A stretch of DNA of 64,000 nucleotides from Actinoallomurus iriomotensis (GCF_030269445.1 NZ_BSTJ01000005.1:124001-188000), one strand, 5' to 3'. Counted from the stretch's first letter, positions 1 to 8,976 are shown. The notes: generated by a model from the sequence alone, not told the origin. Made by a program: numbers and translations.

Positions 1-194
1 GGCGCGGTTTGGTCGTTGAGAGCTGCGGTGTACCGGTCTTCAGTTGCGAGTGCGCGCAGGAGCGGTCCGGCTAGCCGCCGTGTGACGGCCTCTGGGGCTT
101 GGGTAAGTTCGGCCCAGGTGGCGGTGGTTGTTTCGGCGTAGGTGTCTTCGTCGTAGCGTGCTGGGTTGCCGAAGCCCAGGCTCCTGTGAGTCAC
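1..194 (-). CDS. Hypothetical protein, 3' end beyond window
   Basis: An uninterrupted reverse-strand frame runs from a GTG at 194 to the window edge, giving at least 64 residues. The GTG is preceded by a GGAG-like ribosome site about six bases upstream. The peptide is acidic and helical (motifs NPARYDEDTY, TTATWAELTQ) and does not resemble a family I can name. Codon choice is less G/C-biased than in core genes to the right, as expected for an accessory region. The start is a best guess, and the product could be part of a longer plasmid or phage-type protein. Confidence 0.4.
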   Translation of the reverse strand, partial: MTHRSLGFGNPARYDEDTYAETTTATWAELTQAPEAVTRRLAGPLLRALATEDRYTAALNDQTA

Positions 195-394
195 ACAACT
201 CCAGACCTCGCCATCCAACCTGGGCCTGGGAGGGCCACGTCGCGCGCCTCGCCCGCAGGCACCGCCTGGTGCCATATCAGCCCAGCGGGCCAGTCACCGT
301 GGGCGCCGACGGCGTCCATCTGGCGGTCTGCTGGTCACTAGGCCGTTCTTGATCGGACAGCCTACGGACCGGTTGCGATTCAACGCCATGTCCC

Positions 395-583
395 ATGAGC
401 GCATCCGCTGAACGCGACACGGGCGACCACGCACCCACCTTGACAGCCCGACTGCTGGAACAAATCAACGCAGCACAAGGGGATCCTGCCGAGTGCGTGA
501 CCAGCACACGCGCTCTTGCCGCGTCCCTCGGATCGTCACGGCGCCGCATCCAGCGCATCATCGGCAAAACGCGGCATGGTTAA
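395..583 (+). CDS. Small helix-turn-helix-like protein or fragment
   Basis: A 62-residue frame from ATG. Its second half reads like a short DNA-binding helix-turn-helix: a helix (LLEQINAAQG), a turn, then TSTRALAASLGSSRRRIQRI, where the recognition helix would be the Ser/Arg-rich segment. It lacks any further domain, so it may be the remnant of a larger regulator or replication protein whose other parts are gone. Both neighbours are also fragmentary. Function unknown; it could be a chance frame. Confidence 0.35.
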   Translation: MSASAERDTGDHAPTLTARLLEQINAAQGDPAECVTSTRALAASLGSSRRRIQRIIGKTRHG

Positions 584-690
584 ACGGGACTACGGAGACC
601 GGACGGCCGATCGCGACTCGATTGCGCCGCATCACTCCGGTCGATGTACGGTGAGCGCCTAGCTGTACGAACCTTTGTGGGAAGGGTGGG

Positions 691-1041
691 CTACAGCTTC
701 TGCCCGATCTCCTCGGCGACCCGGCCCGCGAGGTGAACGGCGCCAGCCCGATAGATTCGCGCACAGCTGATCGCGCCATGGATCACCAGCGAGTGCTTCC
801 CGCCCCGCATCGGCCGAAGGACCTCCATCGCCCACGGCACGTCGCTCTTTCTGCCGCCCTTGGTGGCCGGCCCCGGCCACCGCTCAGTGCTCCAGCCACT
901 CGTCAGGCCATGGCTTAGGCAATGCCTGACCTGGATCCAGGCCTGCGACTCTTCGAGCAGTTGCTCCCAGCCGATCGGCTCCGCCTTCCACCAGCTTTTC
1001 GCTCCAACGGCGGGCGGCCTCAGTCGTTCCTCGGCTTGCAA
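691..1041 (-). pseudogene. HEPN-like protein, N-terminal part missing
   Basis: A reverse-strand frame of 116 residues ending in a clean stop at 691. It contains W-I-Q-V-RHCLSHG, an R-x4-H pattern of the kind found in HEPN nuclease folds, followed by a conserved-looking tail (GKHSLVIHGAISCARIYRAG). The frame is open upstream of the TTG at 1041, but that part overlaps an MFS remnant on the same strand in another frame, so the N-terminus is probably lost at a junction near 1,045. The R-x4-H is seen; assignment to HEPN and to RNA cleavage or toxin function is inference. It resembles uncharacterised actinomycete proteins rather than any named gene. Confidence 0.45.
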
Positions 1042-1361
1042 CCCGTAGGGGCGCTGGTGGGCGCGGCCGGGGTGTCCGTGCTGATCCTCGCCGCCCAGTA
1101 CGCCCGCAAACGGGAACTGACCACCAGGATCACCAGCGCGCCGCGGCCCGGACCGAGGAAGACCAGCGGCAGCGTCGACAGCGCGACGACGGCCGGCCCG
1201 GCGGCCAGCACCGTGCGGCTCCCGAGGCGTCCGATGAACCGGCCGGCGATCACTCCCGCGGCCACGGAGGCCAGGCCCGGCACACCGAAGATCAGACCGG
1301 CGGCGACGGCCTCGCTCCCGGCGATTCGATCGTCATCGGGAGCGAGGCCGGCCGGTCCGCG
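1020..1361 (-). pseudogene. MFS transporter remnant
   Basis: The reverse frame from 1,361 to 1,020 encodes a piece of a major-facilitator exporter: two hydrophobic helices around VAAGLIFGVPGLASVAAG and the loop motif GRFIGRLGSRTVLAAGP, then another helix rich in Leu/Val. A stop (TGA) lies just upstream in frame and no plausible start exists, so the first membrane helices are missing. Recognisable sequence also ends near 1,115 and the last 30 residues are junk. The piece is a relic left by rearrangement between the DUF899 gene and the HEPN-like fragment. Confidence 0.6.
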
Positions 1362-2207
1362 TCAGTGGCAACGGTGGGGTCCGTCCGGTCGCGGCCGTAC
1401 GGCGCCGAGCTCGTCGGAGTGCCCGGCCTCCAGGCGCGGCCACTGGGCGATGGGGCGTCCGCCCGGCCGCCCCGACGCGGGCTGCCAGCGGGGCGAGCCG
1501 GCGTCGGACCTGGTGTCGGTGCACTCCTGCGGCCAGGCGGGCGGTGAGTCCTCCCAGGACTCCTGGCGTCCGTACACGGTGAGGTCCATGAGCGCGTAGG
1601 CGTAGTCCATCGCCTCGACGCCGCGCCGGGTCGTCCAGTAGGTCTCGAAGACGCGGTCGCCGTCCCGCAGGTAGCAGACCAGGTGGAACAGGCCGGCCTC
1701 GCGCCCGGTGAGCAGGCCGCCGAGGGACGGTTGCGCCGAGTACCAGGGCATCCGCCAGCCCATGAAGTCGCGATAGCGGAGGCTCTCCTCGTAGGAGGTC
1801 CGGGGGTCGGCGCCGCCGACGGCGACGTTGCGGCCCTGGCTGAAGACCGCGTAGGTGATGTCGCGCGAGTGCAGGTGGGACAGCTCGGCGACCTGGCCGG
1901 CGGAGAAGGTGCAGCCTTCGCACTGCTCGGCCGCGGGCCGGGCGGGGTTCCACATGAAGTAGTAGGCGATGAGCTGCCGGCGTCCTTCGAACGTCTCCAG
2001 CAGGGTGAGCGGCCCATCCGGGCCGATCAGCTCCTGGTCGGCGTCCACCTCCACCATGGGAAGCCACCGCCGGGCCGCGGCGATCGCGTCGCCTTCCCGG
2101 GTGTGCGCCTTCTCCCGTACGCGCAGCCGGTCCAGTTCGGCCTGGAAGGCGTCCCGGTCGACGACGGGCGGCAGGGCGGAGGGGCGAGGGTCGGGCGCAT
2201 TGCTCAT
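1362..2207 (-). CDS. DUF899 family thioredoxin-like protein
   Basis: A 281-residue protein of the DUF899 family, thioredoxin-fold proteins of unknown substrate. The family signature is present: YYFMWNPARP followed by EQCEGCTF (paired cysteines at about residues 95-98), then VFSQGRN and a C-terminal region with the usual GxEAMDYAYALMDLT. Length is near normal, and the last 50 Pro/Arg-rich residues are unlikely to be conserved. The ATG at 2,207 has a weak upstream ribosome site. It stands alone between the MFS relic and the DHFR-like gene. A redox role is suggested only by the fold and the CxxC pair. Confidence 0.85.
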   Translation of the reverse strand: MSNAPDPRPSALPPVVDRDAFQAELDRLRVREKAHTREGDAIAAARRWLPMVEVDADQELIGPDGPLTLLETFEGRRQLIAYYFMWNPARPAAEQCEGCTFSAGQVAELSHLHSRDITYAVFSQGRNVAVGGADPRTSYEESLRYRDFMGWRMPWYSAQPSLGGLLTGREAGLFHLVCYLRDGDRVFETYWTTRRGVEAMDYAYALMDLTVYGRQESWEDSPPAWPQECTDTRSDAGSPRWQPASGRPGGRPIAQWPRLEAGHSDELGAVRPRPDGPHRCH

Positions 2208-2307
2208 CGGGACTCCTCAGCGGGTCGGGTCTGGACGGAGTCGCGGTCAGCGCGAGGCGGCCACAAGCGGTTCGCTCCGCAGCGCCGGCCGCGCGTCCGG
2301 ACGCGGT

Positions 2308-2919
2308 TCACGGGTTGACCTGTCCCGCCGACGTGTACGTGTTCACGACGATGCCGCACGCGTACGACTTGGAGCGTACGAGCGTAAGCCGGAGACCACC
2401 GGCGACAGACCGGAACAGGGACTCGCCGCGACCGACCGCCGTTGGATTGACGTACAACTGATACTCGTCGACCAGGCCCGCGCTGGCGAGAGCGGCGACG
2501 AATCCCGTGCCGCCGAAGGCGATCATGTCGGCGCCCGGCCCTGCCTTGAGGCGCGCGATGGTCGCAGCGAGCCCGCCTGCCGCCCATCGGGTGCGCGGCC
2601 ATCGGAGATGACCGCCTTCGGGGGCAGTGGAGAAAACGATCTTCTCCGCGTCGCCGACCTTACGGGCGAAGGCGAAGTCGGGCTCGTCGGGATGACTCTC
2701 AGCGATTCGTGTCCAGTGATCGAGGTAGCCTTCCTCGACCATTTTGCGACTGAGGAGTATCCGGTCGACCGCGCGGAACGTCTCGTTGAAGTCTCGCTTG
2801 AGCTCGTCGTCCCATGGCCAGTTCTGCCCCCAGTCCCAGACCTGCCACCGCACCGCCGGGTCGGCCGCTTCGACATAGCCGTCGGCGGACGTCTGCATCT
2901 GCACGACGAGTCTGCTCAT
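2308..2919 (-). CDS. Dihydrofolate reductase family (RibD C-terminal-like) protein
   Basis: A 203-residue member of the DHFR/RibD-C fold group, NADPH-binding reductases of varied or unknown substrate that are common in actinomycetes. It starts SRLVVQMQTSADGYVE, has the central DRILLSRKMVEEGYLDHW segment, the nucleotide-binding MIAFGGTGFVAAL and the C-terminal VDEYQLYVNPTAVG. The ATG at 2,919 overlaps the stop of the upstream NmrA-like gene by four bases, so the two are almost certainly co-translated. This overlap decides the start over a longer upstream frame. It is the first of three such proteins in the window. Confidence 0.85.
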   Translation of the reverse strand: MSRLVVQMQTSADGYVEAADPAVRWQVWDWGQNWPWDDELKRDFNETFRAVDRILLSRKMVEEGYLDHWTRIAESHPDEPDFAFARKVGDAEKIVFSTAPEGGHLRWPRTRWAAGGLAATIARLKAGPGADMIAFGGTGFVAALASAGLVDEYQLYVNPTAVGRGESLFRSVAGGLRLTLVRSKSYACGIVVNTYTSAGQVNP

Positions 2920-3833
2920 GTGGTAGCCCCGGCCAGCGCGGCGTGCGCCCAGTCCCGAAGCGACGTGGATGTCGTGGTCTCGTCGTCGCGAGGTGCCAGT
3001 GCCCACGGCTGGGCGTCGTTGAAGCTGCGGGCGGTCTCGACGACAGCGTCAGCGAAGGACGGCGGCATGCCTGATGCGAGCATGCTCGCTCTCGCCGCCT
3101 CGTAGCCGACTTGTTCGTACGCCACGTCGAGGAGTCCGGCGGCCTCCGCCAGGATCGCTGTCGCCTCCGTCATCGTGAGGTCGGCGTGGCCGTGCAGCTC
3201 GTGGACGCCGAGTCGCGGATGGCGCTGCGTCAGCAGTTCGGCGGCCCGCTGCCCGACGTCGCGCGCGGCCACTGTCGGCATCGGCCGATGGGCGGTGAAG
3301 GGGGTGCGGAACACGCCGGTGTTCTCTGCCTGTGCCCTGAAACCGAGCCCGTCGGTGAAGTTCTCCATGAACCAGCCCGCACGCAGCACGATCGGCTCGG
3401 GGACCGAGCAGGCGCGCAGCCGCTCCTCCATCAGGGCCGCGCCGAGGGATGTACCACGCCGCAGGTGCGCGTTCAGCCCGCTGAGCAGCACCACGCGAGG
3501 CACGCCGCTGCGGCGGATGGCGTGTTCGAGCCGTTCCGCGATCGCATCGTCGCGAGCATGCAGGTCCGCACTGGCAAGGTCGAAAGGAACGAGCACGAAC
3601 GCCCCGTCGGCGTGCTCGAAGGCACGCTCAAGCGCCACGGCGTCATCAACGCCGACCCCACGGCTGCGGGCAACGGCCCGTACGTCGTGGCCATGGCTGG
3701 TGAGGTGTCGCTCGACCTCACGCCCGGTCTTGCCCGTCGCGCCGACGACGACGTACGTGCGGCGCTCACTCAACTGGTAGTTCTTCACCCCTGGTGCACC
3801 GTATGCACCAGGGCCATGATCGCGAGTCATCAT
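2916..3833 (-). CDS. NmrA-like NAD(P)-binding protein
   Basis: A 305-residue atypical short-chain dehydrogenase of the NmrA/NAD(P)H-quinone-reductase-like group. The dinucleotide loop VVVGATGKTGREV is at about residues 28-40, followed by RAVARSRG. Later segments (VVLLSGLNAHLRRG, LRAGWFMENFTDG, PMPTVAARDVG) are those of the family's substrate-binding half. The start is one of two adjacent ATGs behind a GGAGA ribosome site. It is first in a two-gene unit with the DHFR-like protein and is divergent from a LysR regulator 92 bases away, which probably controls it. Substrate unknown. Confidence 0.85.
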   Translation of the reverse strand: MMTRDHGPGAYGAPGVKNYQLSERRTYVVVGATGKTGREVERHLTSHGHDVRAVARSRGVGVDDAVALERAFEHADGAFVLVPFDLASADLHARDDAIAERLEHAIRRSGVPRVVLLSGLNAHLRRGTSLGAALMEERLRACSVPEPIVLRAGWFMENFTDGLGFRAQAENTGVFRTPFTAHRPMPTVAARDVGQRAAELLTQRHPRLGVHELHGHADLTMTEATAILAEAAGLLDVAYEQVGYEAARASMLASGMPPSFADAVVETARSFNDAQPWALAPRDDETTTSTSLRDWAHAALAGATT

Positions 3834-3925
3834 CGTTGTCTCCTTCGCTCGGTGACGACGATGCCGGGTGACGATCGATAGGTCTAATGCCAGTTCTCGC
3901 CTGGACGCATGCCTAGAATTTATGG

Positions 3926-4798
3926 ATGGTGACTCTGGTGCAGCTTCGCGTCATCGACGCCGTGCGGCGGCACGGCTCGGTGACCGCGGCCGCGAAGGAG
4001 CTGCGGTACACCCAGCCGTCGATCAGCCACCAGCTGTCCAGGCTGGAGGCGCAGGTCGGTGCCCGCCTGGTCCAGCGGGTGGGCCGCGGGATCCGGCTCA
4101 CCGCGGCCGGCCACCTGCTGGCCGACCGGGCGGCCGAAATCATCGGCCGGGTGGAATCGGCGACCGCGGAACTGGCCGCGCTGGTCGGGTTGAACGCCGG
4201 CCGGGTCAGGCTGGCCGGCTTCAACTCCGTCATGAGTTCACTGGTCCCCCAGGCGGCGACCGTCCTTGCCGGGCAGCATCCCGGCCTGGAGCTGGGCCTG
4301 ACCGACAGCCACCCCGAGGATGCGCTGGAGCTGCTCCGGGCCGGCCAGGTCGACGTCGCCGTCATCTTCCGGTACGACGACACCGTCCCCGAGGACGGCT
4401 CCGTCCGCCTGACCCACCTGCTCGACGACCCGCTCTACCTGCTCACCACCGGCGGCGGAACCCTCCTCGCCGACCACGCGAACAAGCCCTGGATCGCGGG
4501 CTGCGAACGCTGCCGTCGCCACCTCGTCGAGATGTGCGAACGCGCCGGCTTCTCCCCGCGCCTGGCCTACACCACCGACGACATGGTCGTCATGCAAAGC
4601 CTTGTCGCCGCGGGGATGGGCGTCACCACCATTCCCGGGCTGGCCCTGCGCGCCCATCAACACCCCGCGATCACCGCCACCCCGCTACCGACACCATCCC
4701 GCCGGATCTACGCGGCCACCTACGGCGAACCACCCGATCCCCCCGCCACCGCCGCACTCCTCGACGCCCTCACCCACGCCGCGACCATCCTGCGGTAG
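3926..4798 (+). CDS. LysR family transcriptional regulator
   Basis: A 290-residue LysR-type regulator. The N-terminal winged helix-turn-helix is complete (SVTAAAKELRYTQPSISHQL at about residues 18-37, then RLEAQVGARLVQRVGRG), and the rest is the two-lobed effector-binding domain (LELGLTDSHPEDALELL, QVDVAVIFRYDD). It is transcribed away from the NmrA-like/DHFR-like pair, the classic arrangement for LysR control of a divergent target. Two ATGs lie close together (3,922 out of frame, 3,926 in frame). The effector cannot be read from sequence. Confidence 0.9.
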   Translation: MVTLVQLRVIDAVRRHGSVTAAAKELRYTQPSISHQLSRLEAQVGARLVQRVGRGIRLTAAGHLLADRAAEIIGRVESATAELAALVGLNAGRVRLAGFNSVMSSLVPQAATVLAGQHPGLELGLTDSHPEDALELLRAGQVDVAVIFRYDDTVPEDGSVRLTHLLDDPLYLLTTGGGTLLADHANKPWIAGCERCRRHLVEMCERAGFSPRLAYTTDDMVVMQSLVAAGMGVTTIPGLALRAHQHPAITATPLPTPSRRIYAATYGEPPDPPATAALLDALTHAATILR

Positions 4799-5046
4799 GG
4801 CGGTGAGCCCTGTCGCTGCCTCCGTCGGGTTGCGGCACCCGCGAAGACGGCGAGGTACGCCAACAACGGCAAGGCGAGCGTCTCGGCCACTATGGTGAGC
4901 GCAGCCGGCCATGGCGTGAACACTCCGCCGCCGCCGGTCAGCAGGGCCGCGGAGCACAAGCCCACGACGAGCACCTCGGCGGGCCGGTCCCTCAGCAGCC
5001 CGCCGACCGCGGTGACCGCCCGCGGCAGGCCGTCACGCGGAGGGCA
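4720..5046 (-). pseudogene. Membrane protein remnant
   Basis: The reverse frame between a stop at 5,047 and 4,720 encodes a protein piece with two strongly hydrophobic segments (VLVVGLCSAALLTGGGG and LALPLLAYLAVFAGAAT) followed by a Arg/Gln-rich cytoplasmic-type tail. No start codon lies within the hydrophobic part's normal reach and the upstream stop rules out an N-terminus, so it looks like a truncated integral membrane protein. Its end runs into the 3' end of the LysR gene on the other strand. The family is not recognisable. Confidence 0.4.
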
Positions 5047-5111
5047 CTACCTCGATTCGAGGTAGCCGGTCGATGCTCATTCGCGGTGCCTTCCAGGCCG
5101 GGCTCTCCCGT

Positions 5112-5894
5112 TCAGGCGCCGGCGCCGCCGTCCACCGGTACGATCGCGCCCGTCACCATCGAGGCGCGGTCGCTGAGCAGCCACGCGGCCACCTCGGCGA
5201 CCTCGCGCGGCTCGGCCATCCGTCCGAGCGGCACCGATGCCTTCACCTGCTCGACGATGCCGGGAGTCGCCGCCTCCCACGCGTCGATCATCTCCGTGGC
5301 GGTGCCGCCGGGAGTGATGCCGTTCACCCGGATGCCATCGCCGGCCCAGCTCACCGCGGCGGTCTCGGTGATGCTGTTGAGCGCGCGCTTCATGGCGCCG
5401 TACGCGGGGAGAGCGGGGTTCGCGCGACGGCTGCCGATGCTCGACGTATTGACGATCGCCCCGCCGCCGTTCCGCCGCATGAGCGCGGCCTCGGCGGTCA
5501 TGGCGGTCCAGTGCGCCCGGAAGTTCACCGCGAACTGCTCCTCGACGTCCTCGTCGCTCGTGGTGTCGAGCGGACCGGGCCGCTGGATCGTCGCGCCGTT
5601 GTTGAAGGCGCCGTCGAGCCGGCCGTGCACCTCCTCGACGCGGTCGAGTGCCGCGCGGATGCTCGTACGGTCGGCGAGATCCACTGTCACGGCGTCCGCG
5701 ACGCCGCCGTCGGCGCGGATCTCGGTGACGATCCGCTGGAGGGCGTCGGTGCCGCGGGCCGCGAGCACGACGGCGGCACCTTCGGCGGCGAAGAGGCGGG
5801 CCGCGGCCGCGCCGATGCCGCGGCTGGCGCCGGTGATGAACACGACCTTGCCGGTGAGCAGGCCGACGGGTGCGATGTTGATGTCGTTCGTCAT
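5112..5894 (-). CDS. SDR family oxidoreductase
   Basis: A complete 260-residue classical short-chain dehydrogenase/reductase. It has the NAD(P) loop TGASRGIGAAAARLF, the NNGAT variant of the NNAG motif, the catalytic Ser in VNTSSIGS, the Y-x3-K pair (YGAMK), and the PGGTATEM and VTGAIVPVDGG segments that close the fold. It would reduce or oxidise a small alcohol or ketone in the cytoplasm; the substrate is unknown. It is divergent from an MmyB-type regulator 86 bases away, a common pairing in actinomycetes in which the regulator controls the SDR. Confidence 0.9.
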   Translation of the reverse strand: MTNDINIAPVGLLTGKVVFITGASRGIGAAAARLFAAEGAAVVLAARGTDALQRIVTEIRADGGVADAVTVDLADRTSIRAALDRVEEVHGRLDGAFNNGATIQRPGPLDTTSDEDVEEQFAVNFRAHWTAMTAEAALMRRNGGGAIVNTSSIGSRRANPALPAYGAMKRALNSITETAAVSWAGDGIRVNGITPGGTATEMIDAWEAATPGIVEQVKASVPLGRMAEPREVAEVAAWLLSDRASMVTGAIVPVDGGAGA

Positions 5895-5980
5895 GGCGAC
5901 AGTGTCCGGCCGGCCTCCAGACCGGATGCAGGCACAGGTGGTACCAGGATCCGTCGCCGCGCCGCGTGCAGACTTGGGGT

Positions 5981-6832
5981 ATGGACAAGCAGGAACTCGG
6001 GGCGTTCCTCCGCAGCCGGCGCGAACGGCTCCGGCCGGAGGACGTCGGCCTCCCCTCGGGCCCGCGACGCCGGACGCCGGGTCTTCGCCGCGAGGAGGTG
6101 GCGGTCCTCGCGCACATCTCCACGGAGTACTACGTCCGGCTCGAGCAGGGCCGGGCGCCGCGACCGTCCGGCGAGGTCCTCGCCGGGATCGCCGGTGCGC
6201 TGCGGCTCACGGACGCCGAGTCCGATCACCTCCACGTCCTCGCGGGCACCGCGCCGAGCCGTACCGGGCTGCATCGGCGCGACGTCCGCCCGAGCATCCT
6301 CGCGCTCCTCGAACGGCTGCCGCAGACGGCCGCTTTCGTGATCTCCGCCGCGTTCGAGGTGCTCGCGTGGAACGACCTCGCGGCCGCGCTCATGGAGGAC
6401 TTCGCCGAACTCGCCCCGGAGCACCGCAATCTCGCGCGCCGGGCGTTCCTCGGGCGCGCCGAGGCGATGCTGTACGGGGTCTCCGACGCCGCGGAGTTCC
6501 GGCACCACGTCGTCATGGAGCTCCGAGCCACCCAGGCCCGGTACCCGTCCGACCCCGCGGTGACCGGACTCGTCGAGGAGCTCCGCGACGCCAGCCCGGA
6601 GTTCGCCCGGCTATGGGAGCGGCACGACGTGCAGGCCGCGTCGATGCTCACGAAGACCTTCCGTCACCCGGTCGTCGGGGAGATCACCGTCGACTGCGAC
6701 ACGCTCGCGCTGACGGACCGCGACCAGCACCTCGTGCTCTACAGCGCGCCGCCGGGATCCCGTGACGCCGAGGCTCTGGCGCTTCTGAACGTACTTGGAG
6801 CCCGGTGCGTCAACGAGAACAGACCGCTCTGA
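5981..6832 (+). CDS. XRE-type regulator with MmyB-like ligand domain
   Basis: A 283-residue regulator. The N-terminus carries the helix-turn-helix of this group (RRRTPGLRREEVAVLAHIST, EYYVRLEQGRAPRPS), and the rest is the MmyB-like PAS-type ligand-binding domain (AAFEVLAWNDLAAALMEDF, RNLARRAFLG, DVQAASMLTKTFRHPVVGEI). Members often sit beside SDR genes, as here, and are thought to sense a small molecule, possibly a fatty acid or the SDR product. The start ATG at 5,981 was preferred because the conserved DKQELGAFLRSRRERL begins there; a GTG 15 bases upstream is also possible. Confidence 0.9.
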   Translation: MDKQELGAFLRSRRERLRPEDVGLPSGPRRRTPGLRREEVAVLAHISTEYYVRLEQGRAPRPSGEVLAGIAGALRLTDAESDHLHVLAGTAPSRTGLHRRDVRPSILALLERLPQTAAFVISAAFEVLAWNDLAAALMEDFAELAPEHRNLARRAFLGRAEAMLYGVSDAAEFRHHVVMELRATQARYPSDPAVTGLVEELRDASPEFARLWERHDVQAASMLTKTFRHPVVGEITVDCDTLALTDRDQHLVLYSAPPGSRDAEALALLNVLGARCVNENRPL

Positions 6833-6839
6833 CAGGCCG

Positions 6840-7119
6840 CCGCGACTGGTGAGTAGCGCGGCTCCCAGCGTCCCGCGCCGACGAGCAGGTCGTACGCGTG
6901 GTGCAGCGGCGGGGAGTTGGGTGCGGCGGCGAACGGCCCCTGCGCCATGCCGCCCACCCAGTGCACGGGCCGCGTCCACGTCGACGGGTCGTCCGGGTCG
7001 CAGCCCGTCTCCCGCCACAGCAGCCGCGCGCAGTCCGCGACCACACGCGGCGCGACAGTGCCCTCCAACCTCACGAAGCCGTCGCGGAGGAAACGGGATA
7101 CCAAGGTCGTGTCATCCAT
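6840..7119 (-). pseudogene. Phytanoyl-CoA dioxygenase family, truncated
   Basis: From an ATG at 7,119 the reverse frame reads as the N-terminal third of a phytanoyl-CoA dioxygenase-type Fe(II)/2-oxoglutarate enzyme: SRFLRDGFVRLEGTVAPRVV, then CDPDDPSTWTRPVHWVGGM and HHAYDLLVGAGRWEPR. At about 6,845 the homology stops and the reading frame runs antisense into the MmyB-type regulator. The double-stranded beta-helix with the iron ligands is absent, so the gene is dead. Confidence 0.65.
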
Positions 7120-7185
7120 GCCCTCATCGTGTGGCGACACCGGCCCCGCTCACCCGACATTCTCCGCACCGCCTTTGTCGGGTGA

Positions 7186-7310
7186 TCACCGGAGCGCGTC
7201 AGGCGGCGTCCGGATCACGAGCGCGCCGAAATGATCCTCCATCCCGTCCCGGTAGGCCTGGTGGATGGTGTCGCACTTGCCGCGGTAGGTGTCGTCCACC
7301 GGGTCGACCC
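7186..7310 (-). pseudogene. Unidentified C-terminal gene remnant
   Basis: A short reverse frame ending at a TGA (7,186-7,188) has plausible coding character: VDDTYRGKCDTIHQAYRDGM followed by EDHFGALVIRTPPDALR. No start is visible and nothing coding is seen from 7,310 to the MFS gene at 7,546. It vaguely recalls the tails of small DUF2255-like proteins, but that is not secure. The rest of 7,120-7,545 holds no gene that I can support. Confidence 0.25.
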
Positions 7311-7545
7311 GAGAACAGAACAAACGAAGACAAAGCGGCTCACAGGGTTACGACAACGCCCCACCCGAGCCTGCCTGACGTGGGCGACCCGGAGAGCGCC
7401 GCGACATCTCCAGCCGTCGCACGCGCCGGAAGATCTCGACGGAATCTTCCTGTGGGCGGTGTCGGATCGGGTCGGTGGTGTTCGTGGTGGTGGTGAGAGG
7501 CCGCCCAGGAGGGGCGCCCCGACGGAATCGAGAAGGACGTTCCTC

Positions 7546-8976
7546 ATGACCACCTTGATGGAGCCGGGCACGGTCACCGCACGCCGCTCCAGCCGCCTGA
7601 TGTGGGCGATCCTGGGGCTGGTGCTGCTCGCCGACGCCCTCGACGTGATCGACGCGACGGTCACGAACATCGCCGCCCCGACCATCGCCCGAGAGCTCAA
7701 CGGCGGTGAGAGTTTGATCAAGTGGCTGGGACCGGCGTACATGCTCGCCATGGGGGTCCTGCTCGTGGTCGGCGGACGGCTGGGTGACAGGTTCGGCCAG
7801 CGCAGGCTTTTCCTGACCGGCATGGGCGGGTTCACCCTGGCCTCGGCGGTCGCCGGGTTCTCACCCGACCCGGCCCTGCTCATCGTCGCCCGGGTCGCTC
7901 AGGGAGCGTTCGGGGCCCTGCTCATCCCGCAAGGCATGGCGATCATGACGAAGGCGTTCACCCCCGCCATGCTCGCCAAGGCGTTCGGGCTGTTCGGCCC
8001 GGTCCTGGGCCTGTCCAGTGTCGGCGGCCCGGTCCTGGCCGGTTTCCTCATCAGCGCCGACGTGTTCGGTCTGTCCTGGCGCCCGATCTTCCTCATCAAC
8101 ATCGTCCTTGGCGTCATCGGGCTGGTCATGGCCGCCAAGATCCTGCCGCGTGACGACGACGCCGACCGGTCCGCCGTCGTCGACGGCTGGGGTTCGGGCC
8201 TGCTCGCGGTGACCATGCTCGGGCTGCTGTACGGCCTGATCGAGGGCTCGACCAACGGCTGGAGCGCCCTCCCGATCGTCTCGATCGTCGTCGGCGTCCT
8301 GTTCTTCGCCGCCTTCGCCTACCGTCAGCGCACCGCGACCCACCCGCTCATCACGCCCTCGCTCATGAAGAACCGGGGTTTCACCTCCGGACTGCTCGTG
8401 TGCCTGGTCGCCGTCGCCGCCGGCACCGGCCTGCTCTTCGTGCTGTCGCTGTTCCTGCAGGAAGGGCTGCACGTCAGCCCGCGGGACGCCTCGCTCGGTC
8501 TGGTGCCGCTCACCCTGGGGCTCGTCGCCGCCGGGTTCGCCGCCATGGGAGGCCTGGTCGCCAAGCTCGGCCGCCGGCTCATCTTCATCGGCCTCACCGT
8601 CGACCTCGCCGGTTGCGGGTGGGTCCTGGTCCTCATCGATCACTCCGGGACGAACGCCGGCCTCTGGGCGCCGGCCCCGGCGTTCTTCGTCATCGGCATC
8701 GGCCTCGGCCTCAGCTTCGCCACGATCCCCACCGTCGCTCTCGGCGACGCCAAACCCGACGAAGCCGGCAGCGCCAGCGGCGCGTTCAGCTCCATCCAGC
8801 AACTCGCCTCAGCGATCGGCTCGGCCGCGATCACCTCGATCTTCTTCCAAGCCACGACCTCCGGACCCGCCCACGCGATGAAGGTCAGCCTCATCGTCGT
8901 CCTGGCCGTCACCGCTCTCAGCCTCCCGGTCGTCGCCCTGATGCCCCGCACGGCACCGTCAGAACCCCAGCAGTGA
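7546..8976 (+). CDS. MFS transporter, DHA2 (14-TM drug exporter) family
   Basis: A 476-residue major facilitator of the DHA2 drug:H+ antiporter group. It shows the motif D1-type start (LLADALDVIDATVTNIAAPT), motif A (GGRLGDRFGQRRLFLTG), motif C-like GLSSVGGPVLAGF after helix 5, and about 14 hydrophobic segments with the typical final stretch (SASGAFSSIQQLASAIGSA). The ATG follows GAGAAGGACG. It is predicted to pump amphipathic drugs or metabolites out across the plasma membrane. No adjacent regulator gene is intact: the 400 bases upstream hold only a gene remnant. Confidence 0.92.
   Translation: MTTLMEPGTVTARRSSRLMWAILGLVLLADALDVIDATVTNIAAPTIARELNGGESLIKWLGPAYMLAMGVLLVVGGRLGDRFGQRRLFLTGMGGFTLASAVAGFSPDPALLIVARVAQGAFGALLIPQGMAIMTKAFTPAMLAKAFGLFGPVLGLSSVGGPVLAGFLISADVFGLSWRPIFLINIVLGVIGLVMAAKILPRDDDADRSAVVDGWGSGLLAVTMLGLLYGLIEGSTNGWSALPIVSIVVGVLFFAAFAYRQRTATHPLITPSLMKNRGFTSGLLVCLVAVAAGTGLLFVLSLFLQEGLHVSPRDASLGLVPLTLGLVAAGFAAMGGLVAKLGRRLIFIGLTVDLAGCGWVLVLIDHSGTNAGLWAPAPAFFVIGIGLGLSFATIPTVALGDAKPDEAGSASGAFSSIQQLASAIGSAAITSIFFQATTSGPAHAMKVSLIVVLAVTALSLPVVALMPRTAPSEPQQ

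Noticed and set aside
5073-6341. A plus-strand frame of 422 codons across the SDR and regulator genes
   Set aside because: It runs antisense to the SDR, which has the full set of SDR motifs, and then out of frame through the MmyB-type regulator.
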